In this document: positions 51,089 to 59,509 of the stretch, one piece after another
Layout of the letters: each line of letters begins with the position of its first letter
How positions within the stretch are numbered: position 1 is the first letter of the stretch
IMG/VR virus record: IMGVR_UViG_3300005095_000072
Coordinates: 1-64,000 of that record
Source of the DNA: a virus
Length of the DNA: 64,000 bases
Reading direction: 5' to 3' (one strand)
The notes under the pieces: generated by a model
Told to the model about the DNA's origin: nothing
Databases searched by the model: none
Seen by the model: only the letters and a program-made list of their open reading frames with translations
Made by a program: the position numbers and the translations under genes

Positions 51089-51743
51089 AGAGTATTCACA
51101 GAAAGATATAGAGAAAATATATAATCTCTCTATATCGTCCTCTAATAAGAAAAAAGCTTCAAGGTATATCAAAGGTCAAAGAGGGTTAAGAAATACAAAT
51201 ATAGGCTATATACTGAATGAACAGGATTATAAAATTCATAATAGTTTAGTTATCCCCCTTCATAATATATTTGGCAAGGTTGCAGGAGTAGAGCTTCGTA
51301 GTTTAGATGAAGAACAAGTTAGATATAATAAACTATATTCAAATAAATTGTATATCCCTCTATATGGTTTTCCAAATAAACATACAACTTCTAATTATGT
51401 TATTTTAACTGAAGGAGTTTTTGACACTTTATCTTTGATAGAATTAGGTTACAACTCAGTTACAGGGTTAAGAGCTTCTGTATCAAGTTTAGTTTTACAC
51501 TATATGGCTATCTTCTTTGATAAGATAATCATAGCTTTTGATAATGATAGTGCAGGGAGAAATGGAACTAAAAAAATATATGATTTTTATAACAAGTATT
51601 ATTCAGATATTGAGATAGATATATTAGATATTGACTATTCTTTATTTGATGTGAACACTAAAGATATAAATGATATATTTAAGCTATTCAAAGATAAAGG
51701 AAAGAAGTATTTAAAGGAAGTTATAGAAGAGACTTTGTATTAA
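51036..51743 (+). CDS. DnaG-type primase catalytic (Toprim) protein
   Basis: 235 residues. The N-terminal part (45-112) matches the primase RNA-polymerase subdomain (G-L-R-N...I-P-L-H-N-I-F-G-K-V-A-G-V-E-L-R-S-L...Y-N-K). The Toprim motif follows: T-E126-G-V-F-D130 and A-F-D169-N-D171-S-A-G. The zinc finger is missing and lies in the separate protein at 24400. A short C-terminal tail replaces the helicase-interaction domain. Makes RNA primers for lagging-strand synthesis. Confidence 0.75.
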   Translation: MEKETFKKTPKRTLKLNKEYSQKDIEKIYNLSISSSNKKKASRYIKGQRGLRNTNIGYILNEQDYKIHNSLVIPLHNIFGKVAGVELRSLDEEQVRYNKLYSNKLYIPLYGFPNKHTTSNYVILTEGVFDTLSLIELGYNSVTGLRASVSSLVLHYMAIFFDKIIIAFDNDSAGRNGTKKIYDFYNKYYSDIEIDILDIDYSLFDVNTKDINDIFKLFKDKGKKYLKEVIEETLY

Positions 51744-51770
51744 ATACATAAATTAAAACAAGGAGAACTT

Positions 51771-52466
51771 ATGAAAGTGATAGGCGAAACAGTAGAAAAT
51801 TTTGGAGATACAACTGAAGAGATTATAAAAGAAGAAGAGATAAGAGAAACAACAGAACCTGCAGGGGTTAAAACCAAAGGTAGGTCTTTTTATGGTAATT
51901 TAACAATAACTACATTTGTTAAAGAAAGAGACTTTGAAAAAGGTGAGTTCATACTAGGAGTAGACTTTTCAACAGATAAGCAAGATAGCATAGTAGCTTT
52001 TGAAATAGAGGATAAAAAGCTAACTGATATTTTTAATAAGTCTGTTAATAGTCAAGTTAATAGAAGTGGGTTAGAGATGTTTTTAACTAAAGGTTTCTTA
52101 AAAGCTATTCAAGATAGCATAGACCTAAATAAATTTGAAAAGTCTTTAAATGAAGTCGATGAAAAGTTTAAGGCTAAACTAGAGGAAGTTTATAGTTATG
52201 AAATATCTAATGGATTAATTGAAGAGAAAGAGTCTGATATATCAACTGTCGCTTCAAAAATAGAAGAGGTCGAGCAAAAGAAAGATAAAAAAGATAACCA
52301 ACCTAAGGTAATTGACATATCTCTTGATGAAAAATCCAACACTGGTGATATAGAAGATGATGAAATACCTGAAAATTACCAACCATTGAAGTCTAGTGTA
52401 AAGGTTGATGAAGAGATAGAAGAAAAAGAACCTTCTTTGGAGTCTGTAGCTAAGTTGTCTATATAG
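51771..52466 (+). CDS. Hypothetical acidic protein
   Basis: 231 residues. Residues 30-115 look like a beta-rich globular domain with a helix; from about 140 the protein is acidic and probably disordered, with Glu/Asp/Lys repeats and a short C-terminal L-E-S-V-A-K-L-S. AAGGAG site. Last gene of the replication run. A DNA-binding core with an acidic tail is conceivable but unsupported by a family match. Confidence 0.4.
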   Translation: MKVIGETVENFGDTTEEIIKEEEIRETTEPAGVKTKGRSFYGNLTITTFVKERDFEKGEFILGVDFSTDKQDSIVAFEIEDKKLTDIFNKSVNSQVNRSGLEMFLTKGFLKAIQDSIDLNKFEKSLNEVDEKFKAKLEEVYSYEISNGLIEEKESDISTVASKIEEVEQKKDKKDNQPKVIDISLDEKSNTGDIEDDEIPENYQPLKSSVKVDEEIEEKEPSLESVAKLSI

Positions 52467-52591
52467 CTTAGAACTGCTTAGCAGATGAACAAAATGATAA
52501 GTTGGGTTAGTTTGTTTAGTTAAAAATGTATATATAAATATGAGATTTGCTTTAGCTTATCTCAATAAAAATTCTTAAGTAAGGAGCAGAA
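52467..52591 (+). promoter_or_regulatory. Thioredoxin leader: promoter candidate and loop complementary to gene end
   Basis: TATATATAAAT at about 52529-52539, preceded by TTGTTTAGTTAAAAA, is a possible promoter. A hairpin with stem TGAGAT/ATCTCA (52541-52546 and 52559-52564) exposes a 12-base loop, TTGCTTTAGCTT. This loop is the exact complement of 52981-52992 across the gene's own stop codon. Confidence 0.5.
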
Positions 52592-52987
52592 ATGCCAGAA
52601 GTTAAAGACGAGTGTCAAGTTGTAGAGGTAAATAGCTTAAATGAGTTCAATAAAGTTCTAAATGAGAATGAACTTGTTATGGTAGATTTTTGGGCTGAGT
52701 GGTGTGGACCTTGTCGTATGTTACATCCTGTGTTAGATGAAGTGAAAAAAGAAGCACTTTTTAGAAACAGAGGTTTAGTAATAGCAAAGGTAAATGTTGA
52801 TAAAGCAGAAGAGGTAGCAATCCATAACAATATAAGAAGTATCCCAACTTTGAGATATTTCAAAAATGGTGAGCTACAAAAAGAGACTGTAGGGCTACAA
52901 AGCTTAGATGCTATAAAAGAGGTTATCAATAGTATAGATGATGAAGGTAGAAGAAACCCAACTGTAGAAGATATGCAGTTAAGCTAA
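52592..52987 (+). CDS. Thioredoxin
   Basis: 131 residues. Active site W37-C38-G39-P40-C41 in V-D-F-W-A-E-W-C-G-P-C, and the cis-proline region S-I-P-T-L near 89. It carries a C-terminal extension of about 20 polar residues beyond the usual 105-110. It probably supplies electrons to the phage ribonucleotide reductase at 61717. Single-gene transcript with its own leader and a terminator; AAGGAG site. Confidence 0.9.
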   Translation: MPEVKDECQVVEVNSLNEFNKVLNENELVMVDFWAEWCGPCRMLHPVLDEVKKEALFRNRGLVIAKVNVDKAEEVAIHNNIRSIPTLRYFKNGELQKETVGLQSLDAIKEVINSIDDEGRRNPTVEDMQLS

Positions 52988-52992
52988 AGCAA
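52980..52992 (+). repeat. 3' arm complementary to thioredoxin leader loop
   Basis: Thirteen bases spanning the stop codon are the exact reverse complement of 52547-52559, twelve of which form the loop of the leader hairpin. Confidence 0.55.
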
Positions 52993-53002
52993 GTGCAAAA
53001 GG

Positions 53003-53036
53003 AAAAAGACAGGGAGTTAATTCTCTGTCTTTCTTT
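53003..53036 (+). terminator. Rho-independent terminator after thioredoxin
   Basis: AAAGACAG...AG (53005-53016) pairs with CTCTGTCTTT (53023-53032), followed by CTTTAAG. Ends the thioredoxin transcript. Confidence 0.7.
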
Positions 53037-53087
53037 AAGTATATAAGAGTATGTTTAAAGACAGACAGAATAAAGGTTAAGGTATAT

Positions 53088-53231
53088 ATGGAGAAGTTAA
53101 GAAAGAGATTGAAAGTAGCTAATAGATTAATAGCATTATTTTTAATAGAGTTATTAACTCCTATAACTTTTAAAAGTTTTCATATACAATATCCTAAAAT
53201 GGATAAGAAGTTTGAAAATCAATATATCTAA
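53088..53231 (+). CDS. Small basic amphipathic protein
   Basis: 47 residues from ATG 53088 (AAGG just upstream). A basic start is followed by a hydrophobic helix (about 14-24), then a Phe/Lys-rich end, so it may touch the membrane. It overlaps the next gene by 20 bases. Plausible by ribosome site and packing; no family recognised. Confidence 0.35.
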   Translation: MEKLRKRLKVANRLIALFLIELLTPITFKSFHIQYPKMDKKFENQYI

Positions 53232-53742
53232 ACTCTTATATTATTCTCCATTAAAGAAAAGTAAAAGAGGTAAAGAGGTTATAAGAATTCTTGCTGAAAC
53301 TTATAATAAACCTGAAGACTATATCTTAGAAAGATTTGCTATTTATCTTGGAGCTTTAATTAAAGCAAAAGTTAAAAAAGCTATAAAAACTCAAAGGATA
53401 AAAGGAAGACCTATGAAGATGGTTTATCCTTCTTTGTCTGAAAGCTATAAGAAAAGAAAGAATTATAAAAATAGAGATAAATTTTATTTGAATACTGAGA
53501 TGTTTTATAAAGAACTTAAAGCTTGGAAAAGAGGAGAAAATATTTATATTGGGTTTCCTAAGAGATTAAAGCATAAGAACGGAGCATATTTATCTGATAT
53601 ATTAGTATATCTTGAAAAAGGAACTAGCAGGATACCTCCTAGACCTTTATTTTCAGTAGTAGTTACAAGTATAGCTAAGAACATTATATATTATTTATAT
53701 AGCTTTGTTAAAAAAGTAGCAAAAAACGAAATAAAATTGTAA
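53212..53742 (+). CDS. HK97 gp10/virion-morphogenesis-like tail completion protein candidate
   Basis: 176 residues from TTG 53212. The C-terminal third reads W-K-R-G-E-N-I-Y-I-G-F-P, then L-E-K-G-T-S-R-I-P-P-R-P-L-F. This resembles tail completion/head-tail joining proteins (HK97 gp10 or phage virion morphogenesis family), in which a glycine-threonine is followed by a P-A-R-P-F motif. Its place among DNA-metabolism genes is odd for a virion protein, so confidence is limited. Confidence 0.4.
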   Translation: MKINISKLLYYSPLKKSKRGKEVIRILAETYNKPEDYILERFAIYLGALIKAKVKKAIKTQRIKGRPMKMVYPSLSESYKKRKNYKNRDKFYLNTEMFYKELKAWKRGENIYIGFPKRLKHKNGAYLSDILVYLEKGTSRIPPRPLFSVVVTSIAKNIIYYLYSFVKKVAKNEIKL

Positions 53743-53753
53743 AAGGGTTTAAG

Positions 53754-54662
53754 ATGAATAGAAAAGTTTATAAGTGTTCTAACTGTGGTGATTTTCATTC
53801 TTTTATTATTAATATATCTGCTGGAAAAACTTTAGCAAGATGTAGTAATTGTAATTGGGTGTATTTAGAGAACGATTTGATAGAAAAAGGTTATCAACCT
53901 ACATCTAATTGTAATGATTTGGTGGATAGTGTATCTTATAGTTTAAAAATTACTTCAATAGAAGAGTTAAAAAACAAACATAACACTAAGCATAGTGCAG
54001 AGAAAATTTTTAATAATTATTTTAGTAATTTCAAAATTACTAAAAATAGTGATGTAAATCCTGCTACACAGATAGCTTGTCAAGTTTATCTAAAACATTT
54101 ATCAAATGATGAGATAAAAGGGCTATTAAGAAACCAAGTTCATAATGCTTATAAAATGTTAAAAGATGCAATGAATCTTTTAGATAATGGGCTTTTAACA
54201 TATTCTAAACCTATATTTAAAGGTCATCAAGTTCCTTATAGTCAAATAGAAGCAACTTTTGACATAATAGCTATTCATTATTACAGAGAGTTAAATCAAG
54301 CTCAACAAGAAGTATATGAGAGCTTAGTAAAAGAACAGGAGAATTTAAAAGCAAAGGCAAAATTTGTTTATTTAGCAGTTAAATTTAAAAAATATCTTAA
54401 CAAGTGGAAAAGAAATCTAAACAATTTAAAGTTAGTAAATAAAATAAAAGAAACTTTATCCCAACCTAATATTTATAAAAAAGATTATATAATTCTTTAT
54501 AGGAGTCAAAAATATATTATATACTTAGATTTGTTCTCTTATAAATATATGAGAGTTGGGCTTAAAATAGGCGAACCTAAAAATGATGAGTTCTATGCAG
54601 ATATATATTTAAACATTGCAGGAAATATAGTTATTGTTAGTAAGCAAACTGTGTATATTTAA
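53754..54662 (+). CDS. Zinc-ribbon hypothetical protein
   Basis: 302 residues. The N-terminus has C-S-N-C (8-11) and C-S-N-C (28-31), a zinc ribbon. The middle (about 90-215) is helical and ends with a beta-rich domain. No catalytic motif. AAAGGG site. It may bind nucleic acid; family not recognised. Confidence 0.45.
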   Translation: MNRKVYKCSNCGDFHSFIINISAGKTLARCSNCNWVYLENDLIEKGYQPTSNCNDLVDSVSYSLKITSIEELKNKHNTKHSAEKIFNNYFSNFKITKNSDVNPATQIACQVYLKHLSNDEIKGLLRNQVHNAYKMLKDAMNLLDNGLLTYSKPIFKGHQVPYSQIEATFDIIAIHYYRELNQAQQEVYESLVKEQENLKAKAKFVYLAVKFKKYLNKWKRNLNNLKLVNKIKETLSQPNIYKKDYIILYRSQKYIIYLDLFSYKYMRVGLKIGEPKNDEFYADIYLNIAGNIVIVSKQTVYI

Positions 54663-54694
54663 TATGAAAATTCTATAAATTGTAAAGGTATAAA

Positions 54695-55162
54695 ATGGAT
54701 TATATAGTAGATGGAGTAAAGATTTTAGAAATTATGAAGCACGAGCCTAAACCATTACCTTGTGAAAAATGTTATGGCTCATGTTGTGGTAAGAAAGTAC
54801 ATTTCTCTAAAAAAGATTTAAAGAGGATACAAAAGAAATACACTTCTTTAATTGAGAAATTAAAAATATATGCAGTTCAATTAGATAAAAAGACTTTTCA
54901 GTTTGAATCAGATTTAGAGAGTTATAAAAAAGATTGGTATTGTATCTTTTATGATAAAAATAGTAACAAATGTTTGATATATGAGGAAAGACCTCAGGTA
55001 TGTAGAATGTATGGAAAGTCTAAACTATTATTATGTCCTTTTGAAGGGATGGATTATGTACCTGAAAAAGGAAGTGCAGAAGAACAAGATTTAGTTATAC
55101 AAACTCAGATTAAACAATCTCAAACTTTGTTAGGTAGTTTTAATAAACTAGCAAATATATAA
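54695..55162 (+). CDS. YkgJ-type CxxCxxCC zinc/iron-chelating protein
   Basis: 155 residues. C-x2-C-x3-C-C near 24-31 (P-C-E-K-C-Y-G-S-C-C-G) and W-Y-C-I-F-Y...C-L-I-Y-E-E-R-P-Q-V-C-R near 90-115 match the YkgJ/CxxCxxCC family (Zn/Fe-chelating cluster). These proteins may be oxidoreductases or modification enzymes; the substrate is unknown. TATAAATTG and AAAGG precede the start. Confidence 0.7.
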   Translation: MDYIVDGVKILEIMKHEPKPLPCEKCYGSCCGKKVHFSKKDLKRIQKKYTSLIEKLKIYAVQLDKKTFQFESDLESYKKDWYCIFYDKNSNKCLIYEERPQVCRMYGKSKLLLCPFEGMDYVPEKGSAEEQDLVIQTQIKQSQTLLGSFNKLANI

Positions 55163-55179
55163 ATTCTAGGAGGAAAAAG

Positions 55180-55521
55180 ATGGGAGATTTTTTAAATATA
55201 AGACATTATTTAGAAAATATAATAGATAGAGTGGAGGATTTAAAAGCAGGTCTTGATGAAGAGAATTTAATAAAGATAAAATGTAGTGATATATGGGATG
55301 GGATAGCAGGTAATATTTATCTTGATAAAGATATGAGAATGATATATCTAACAAGTGAAACTACATTTAAAAGATTATATAAAGAAACTGAGTTCTCTAA
55401 TATAAATGAAAGCTCTTGGTTAGTTTTTAAAATAGAAGATACTGAACTATTTGCAATAGATATAGATTATTCTATTGTCTTAGAAGATATTTACCAAAGA
55501 TTTACAGAGGAAGAACTGTGA
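55180..55521 (+). CDS. Hypothetical protein
   Basis: 113 residues, acidic, alpha/beta; AGGAGG site. It overlaps the methyltransferase-like gene by four bases, which suggests a joint role. No motif recognised. Confidence 0.4.
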   Translation: MGDFLNIRHYLENIIDRVEDLKAGLDEENLIKIKCSDIWDGIAGNIYLDKDMRMIYLTSETTFKRLYKETEFSNINESSWLVFKIEDTELFAIDIDYSIVLEDIYQRFTEEEL

Positions 55522-56324
55522 GGCAAAGAACTATAAAAGATATGTTAGATATATTTCATCAGATAGCTAGTAATGGTTATTCTTTAAATCAAGTATATTC
55601 AGATTTTTTAGAGATAACTGCTATTTCTTTTAGAACTTCTGTTGTAGATGAAAAAACAAGAGAGAAGATAGAAGAACAATATAGTAGATTTTTAGATAAA
55701 TATAAAGCAGATAATATGAAATTGTTTGCTAAAGTTTTAGCAGTACTAGTTGAGTTACAAGAACAAGAGTATAGAGATTATTTAGGAGAGTTAGCAAGTG
55801 AAGTTGCTATATTGAGTAATAAGAAAGGTCAAGTCTTTACACCTTTACATATTTCAGATATGATGGTAAAAATGACTTTAAATCAAGATAGTATTAAGAA
55901 AGCATATAAAGAACAGGGTTATATAACTATTTTAGAACCCTCTGCAGGGACTGGTGCATTTTTAGTATCTATAGCTAGACAAGGAATAAAAGGGGAGTTA
56001 CCTTGTAATTTTCAAAAGGAAATAAAGATTCAAGCTTGGGAACTAGATAGAACTGTTTTCTTTGGACTGTATATTCAAGCTTGTCTATTAGGGTTAGATG
56101 CTGAGATAATAAATGGAAACACTTTAACAAGAGAGGTTTATGAAAGATGGATAACTCCTGTATCTCATATAAATAGAATGGAAAGCATTATATCTAATAT
56201 TTTTACTAAACCTAAAGAACAGGATATATTTAAAGATAGTGATGTTAAACTTGATAGGTCTATAAAAGATAGGATAGCAAAGATGAGTGAGAGACTAAAA
56301 AGAGGTGATTTTGATGAAGATTAA
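55518..56324 (+). CDS. N6-adenine methyltransferase-like protein lacking NPPY
   Basis: 268 residues from GTG 55518. F-T-P-L-H-I-S-D-M-M and the AdoMet motif L-E-P-S-A-G-T-G-A-F (139-148) identify the type I/IIG adenine methylase fold. The expected catalytic N-P-P-Y/F after the G-N-T-L segment is replaced by S-N-I-F-T-K-P near 230. The target-recognition part is absent. It may be an AdoMet-binding protein or a non-catalytic partner. Confidence 0.6.
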   Translation: MRQRTIKDMLDIFHQIASNGYSLNQVYSDFLEITAISFRTSVVDEKTREKIEEQYSRFLDKYKADNMKLFAKVLAVLVELQEQEYRDYLGELASEVAILSNKKGQVFTPLHISDMMVKMTLNQDSIKKAYKEQGYITILEPSAGTGAFLVSIARQGIKGELPCNFQKEIKIQAWELDRTVFFGLYIQACLLGLDAEIINGNTLTREVYERWITPVSHINRMESIISNIFTKPKEQDIFKDSDVKLDRSIKDRIAKMSERLKRGDFDED

Positions 56325-56430
56325 AAATTATTCTCAAAATTGGATTTTAAGAGCTAAAGATAGTTATCATAAGTTAGAGAGTGTTTTAGATGTTTTCTTT
56401 CTTAAAATAGCTAATTTTGTTAAGTTGTAA
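56314..56430 (+). CDS. Small basic hypothetical protein
   Basis: 38 residues from ATG 56314 (AGAGGTG upstream), overlapping the methyltransferase-like gene by 11 bases and ending nine bases before the kinase gene. Basic and helical with a hydrophobic end. Fills what would otherwise be a 115-base gap. No family recognised. Confidence 0.35.
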   Translation: MKIKNYSQNWILRAKDSYHKLESVLDVFFLKIANFVKL

Positions 56431-56439
56431 GGAAATAAG

Positions 56440-57135
56440 ATGAGTAAAGAGAAAAGAAAAAATTTATATATCAATACAGAGGGGTTAGATAAGTCAGGTA
56501 AATCAACTTTACTGAATCAAATAAATGGTTACTTTAATAGTAAATTTTTTACAGTAGCAGAGGAACTAGAAATTGGTAAAGAGAGTCCATTTGACTTAAG
56601 TAGAGCTATAAGGTCTTATTTGTCTTTTAGCTCCGAAGAACTTGTCATAGATAAAGAATTATATAATAAGATGGCAGGGATTTTATTTACAGCAAATAGA
56701 TTTAGGCTTGAAGCTTATGTAAAATCTCAAACAACAGTTAAACATCTTATTATGGGTAGAGGTATAGTATCAACTTTAGTATATGCAGAGATAGATGATT
56801 TACATTATAATAATTTGATAAAAGAAATAAACTTAACTAAGCAGTTAATCACTCAACCTGATATTATATTTTACCTCGATATAGATATGAACACTTATAT
56901 AAATAGATTAGGTAATAACTATTCTGAGTTAGAGAGCTATGAAGCAGATATACATAGTTTTAACAAATATAAAGCTCGTTATGCTAAATACCTTGATGTT
57001 ATGGAGAAAAGTGGAGTACAGGTTATTAAGTTAGATGGTAGGGATAAACCTGAAATTATCTATAACAATTTTGTTATAGAGATAATAAAAGCAAGACCAG
57101 ATTTAAACAATAAAAATAGTATATATTTTATATAA
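56440..57135 (+). CDS. tmk: Thymidylate (dTMP) kinase
   Basis: 231 residues. P-loop E14-G-L-D-K-S-G-K-S-T23, the Tmk-specific E-G-x-D-x-S-G-K-S/T. The later M-G-R-G-I-V-S-T-L-V-Y near 105 is the D/G-R-x-x-x-S motif, and I-F-Y-L-D-I-D-M near 140 the L-x-L-D-x-x segment. It phosphorylates dTMP to dTDP. Together with ThyX (58463) it gives the phage its own dTTP supply. AAGGAAATAAG site. Confidence 0.75.
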   Translation: MSKEKRKNLYINTEGLDKSGKSTLLNQINGYFNSKFFTVAEELEIGKESPFDLSRAIRSYLSFSSEELVIDKELYNKMAGILFTANRFRLEAYVKSQTTVKHLIMGRGIVSTLVYAEIDDLHYNNLIKEINLTKQLITQPDIIFYLDIDMNTYINRLGNNYSELESYEADIHSFNKYKARYAKYLDVMEKSGVQVIKLDGRDKPEIIYNNFVIEIIKARPDLNNKNSIYFI

Positions 57136-57147
57136 AGAGGATTAAAT

Positions 57148-57375
57148 ATGAGACTAGAGGGTATTAAAACAGGTAAAAGTTTTATGTTCGCTGAGATTGA
57201 GTTACTTGCAGATAAAATGAACTTTAAGTTAGAAGAGTTGGGGGGAAATATTATAGGTAAAAACTTTTTAGTATTGGAAAATCCTTATAAAAAAGATGAA
57301 CTATATTCTTTTATTTTAACTGATGTTAATCCTGCTTACATTTATACTTGTATTTATGCAAATAGTAAGGATTAG
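57148..57375 (+). CDS. Hypothetical small protein
   Basis: 75 residues, alpha/beta, AAGAGGA site, between the dTMP kinase and a methyltransferase. No family recognised. Confidence 0.4.
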   Translation: MRLEGIKTGKSFMFAEIELLADKMNFKLEELGGNIIGKNFLVLENPYKKDELYSFILTDVNPAYIYTCIYANSKD

Positions 57376-57378
57376 TCT

Positions 57379-57987
57379 GTGAGTAAACACTTAAAAGGAA
57401 CTTCTTTAGCAGGTGGTAGTAATATACACCAAAGGGTAGAAAATGATTTTTATGCAACTGACCCAAAATCTGTAGAAGATTTGCTTATAAATTATGATAT
57501 TGATGGAAGTTCTTTTTATGAACCTTGTTGTGGGCAAGGTCATATATCTAAAGTGTTAGAATGGTATTATCCTAAAGCTAAACATTATGCATCTGATTTA
57601 GTATATAGAGGTTATGGACAGGGAAATATAGATTTTTTAAATACAAGCATTAATAACTTACCTATTAAAGGTAAAAAAGTAGATTGGATAATAACTAACC
57701 CACCTTTTAAGTTAGCACAAGAGTTTATAGATAAAAGCTTACAACTTACAAATATTGGTGTAGCTATATTCTTGAAAATTCAGTTTTTAGAAGGACAAAA
57801 AAGAAAAGAATGGCATCAAAAATTACCTTTGAACTTTGTATATGTTTTTAGCTCAAGGCAGTTAGTTCTTAATAATGGAGAGAGGATTAACCCTAAAACA
57901 GGAAAAGAATGGTCAAGTACTATGTGCTTTGCTTGGTTTATCTGGAAACATGGGTATAGTGGAGAACCAATAATAAGGTGGGTATGA
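57379..57987 (+). CDS. Phage N6-adenine DNA methyltransferase
   Basis: 202 residues from GTG 57379 (AAGGA eight bases before). N-D-F-Y-A-T-D-P near 22-29 is the usual start of this group; motif I Y-E-P-C-C-G-Q-G-H near 47-55; motif IV I-T-N107-P-P-F110. It is a compact adenine-N6 methyltransferase without a target-recognition domain. It ends in a one-base overlap with the next gene. Confidence 0.75.
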   Translation: MSKHLKGTSLAGGSNIHQRVENDFYATDPKSVEDLLINYDIDGSSFYEPCCGQGHISKVLEWYYPKAKHYASDLVYRGYGQGNIDFLNTSINNLPIKGKKVDWIITNPPFKLAQEFIDKSLQLTNIGVAIFLKIQFLEGQKRKEWHQKLPLNFVYVFSSRQLVLNNGERINPKTGKEWSSTMCFAWFIWKHGYSGEPIIRWV

Positions 57988-58460
57988 TGAAAAAAGAAAT
58001 AGATGATAGCTTTGTAACAGCTTGGGGGCAGGTTACTTTAAAAACAGATGCTAGTGGCAGTAGGTTAAAAGATTTTAATTTCAGACAATTTATGGCAAAG
58101 TTTATGTATGAACCTATTTTTTCAAATTTTGAAGAAACTTTTAAAAGTGCATTAGAGAAACAACTAGAGGGTTACATGCCTAACCACTTGAGAAAATATG
58201 TTAAATATGAGATAATACAAGATAAAAGTAATGTATCTATTGTACCTAAAAATGTATTTACAATTTTTCTTATGATGGGTAAAATACAATATGCTTTAGA
58301 TAAAATCCCTGAACTTTATTATGATAAAGAAAGATATGAAGATAACAAATTTCTTGTATATTATTTTAGAGATGAAAACAATGAAGGGTTTAATTTTATA
58401 AGAAAAGAAGAACTTGCTATAAAAAATATAATTTTAAATGAAGATAAGAAAAAGGATTAA
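57987..58460 (+). CDS. Hypothetical protein
   Basis: 157 residues from ATG 57987 (AAGGTGG five bases upstream; another ATG precedes it by one codon). Mixed alpha/beta with an acidic C-terminal tail. Lies between the methyltransferase and thyX. No motif recognised. Confidence 0.4.
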   Translation: MKKEIDDSFVTAWGQVTLKTDASGSRLKDFNFRQFMAKFMYEPIFSNFEETFKSALEKQLEGYMPNHLRKYVKYEIIQDKSNVSIVPKNVFTIFLMMGKIQYALDKIPELYYDKERYEDNKFLVYYFRDENNEGFNFIRKEELAIKNIILNEDKKKD

Positions 58461-58462
58461 AA

Positions 58463-59122
58463 ATGGAAGTAGAACTGTTACACAATACACCTTTACACAT
58501 AGCGAGTAAAGCTATAAGAACTGCTTGGCAGAGTTTTGATAAAAGTGATAACGGAGGACAAAAAGATAAAGAGCTTATAGATAGAGTAGGGAATAAGTTT
58601 AAACATAGTTCAACTTTAGAGCATCTGGTTTATACTTTTTATATTAAAGGAATAAGTAGAGCATTATTACAGGAATTAGCAAGGCATAGGATAGCAAGTC
58701 TTACCGTAAAATCAACTAGATACACATTAAAAGAATTGAAAGAGGAAAAAATAAAGTGGTTTAATATAGCAGGTGAAGTTACAGATGAAGCATACAACCT
58801 TGTAGAGAAATATTGTGTATTACCTAAAGACTTAGATTTTGAAGATGAAGTTAAATTTAAAATTGCTTTAGCTAATTCTTTAGGAACAATAGCTAACTCT
58901 AAATTATCAAATGATAGGATAAAGTATTTACTGCCTGAAAGTTATAAAACAGAGCTTACTTACACTATAAATGCTAGAAGCTTACAGAACTTTTTAAGTT
59001 TAAGAAGTGATAAATCGGCTTTATGGGAGATTAGGATATTAGCTCGTAAGTTGTATGAAGCTTTACCTAATGAACATAAATATTTATTTGGAGATTGTAT
59101 GAAGGATATAAAAAGAACTTAA
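58463..59122 (+). CDS. thyX: Flavin-dependent thymidylate synthase ThyX
   Basis: 219 residues. The ThyX signature R74-H-R76-x7-S84 (R-H-R-I-A-S-L-T-V-K-S-T-R-Y) is intact, as are the later L-S-x-R-S-D region and R-I-L-A-R near 198. It converts dUMP to dTMP with methylene-tetrahydrofolate, FAD and NADPH. It has two bases of spacing to the gene before and is in the same run as dTMP kinase. Confidence 0.9.
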   Translation: MEVELLHNTPLHIASKAIRTAWQSFDKSDNGGQKDKELIDRVGNKFKHSSTLEHLVYTFYIKGISRALLQELARHRIASLTVKSTRYTLKELKEEKIKWFNIAGEVTDEAYNLVEKYCVLPKDLDFEDEVKFKIALANSLGTIANSKLSNDRIKYLLPESYKTELTYTINARSLQNFLSLRSDKSALWEIRILARKLYEALPNEHKYLFGDCMKDIKRT

Positions 59123-59173
59123 AACATATTTTGATGAGTATTTAAGTATAGTGTAAAAATAGGAACATATAAA

Positions 59174-59509
59174 ATGAGTAAAAATAAAGACTGGAGAAAT
59201 AGTAGAATCTATAGAATATGGAAGATAACTGTTATAAGAAGAGATAGAGTTTGTCAAGTATGTGGCAGTAGAAAAAAGAGACAAGCACATCATATAAATT
59301 CTGCCAGATATTTTCCTCATTTAAGGTTTATAGCAGACAATGGTATATGCTTATGTTATAGTTGTCATTTTCATTTTTATCATATATTATTTAAAGGCGG
59401 AACTAAAAAGAAAACAACTAAAGAGGATTTTGTTAAATTTATGGAGATAGCAAAACATTATATTGAAGTAGGTAAAGGATTAAAAGGTGAGTCAAAAGGA
59501 AATATCTAA
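59174..59509 (+). CDS. HNH endonuclease
   Basis: 111 residues. C-Q-V-C-G near 26-30, A-H-H-I-N near 37-41, N-G-I-C-L-C-Y-S-C-H-F-H-F-Y near 56-69: a complete zinc-stapled HNH domain (two C-x2-C pairs plus H-H-N...H). It may be a free-standing homing endonuclease or a packaging-type nicking enzyme. It is inserted between thyX and a methylase gene, overlapping the latter by 23 bases; the nearby intein in nrdA has no endonuclease of its own. Confidence 0.75.
   Translation: MSKNKDWRNSRIYRIWKITVIRRDRVCQVCGSRKKRQAHHINSARYFPHLRFIADNGICLCYSCHFHFYHILFKGGTKKKTTKEDFVKFMEIAKHYIEVGKGLKGESKGNI

Noticed and set aside
52615-52929. 104-codon - strand frame over thioredoxin
   Set aside because: Shadow of the thioredoxin gene.
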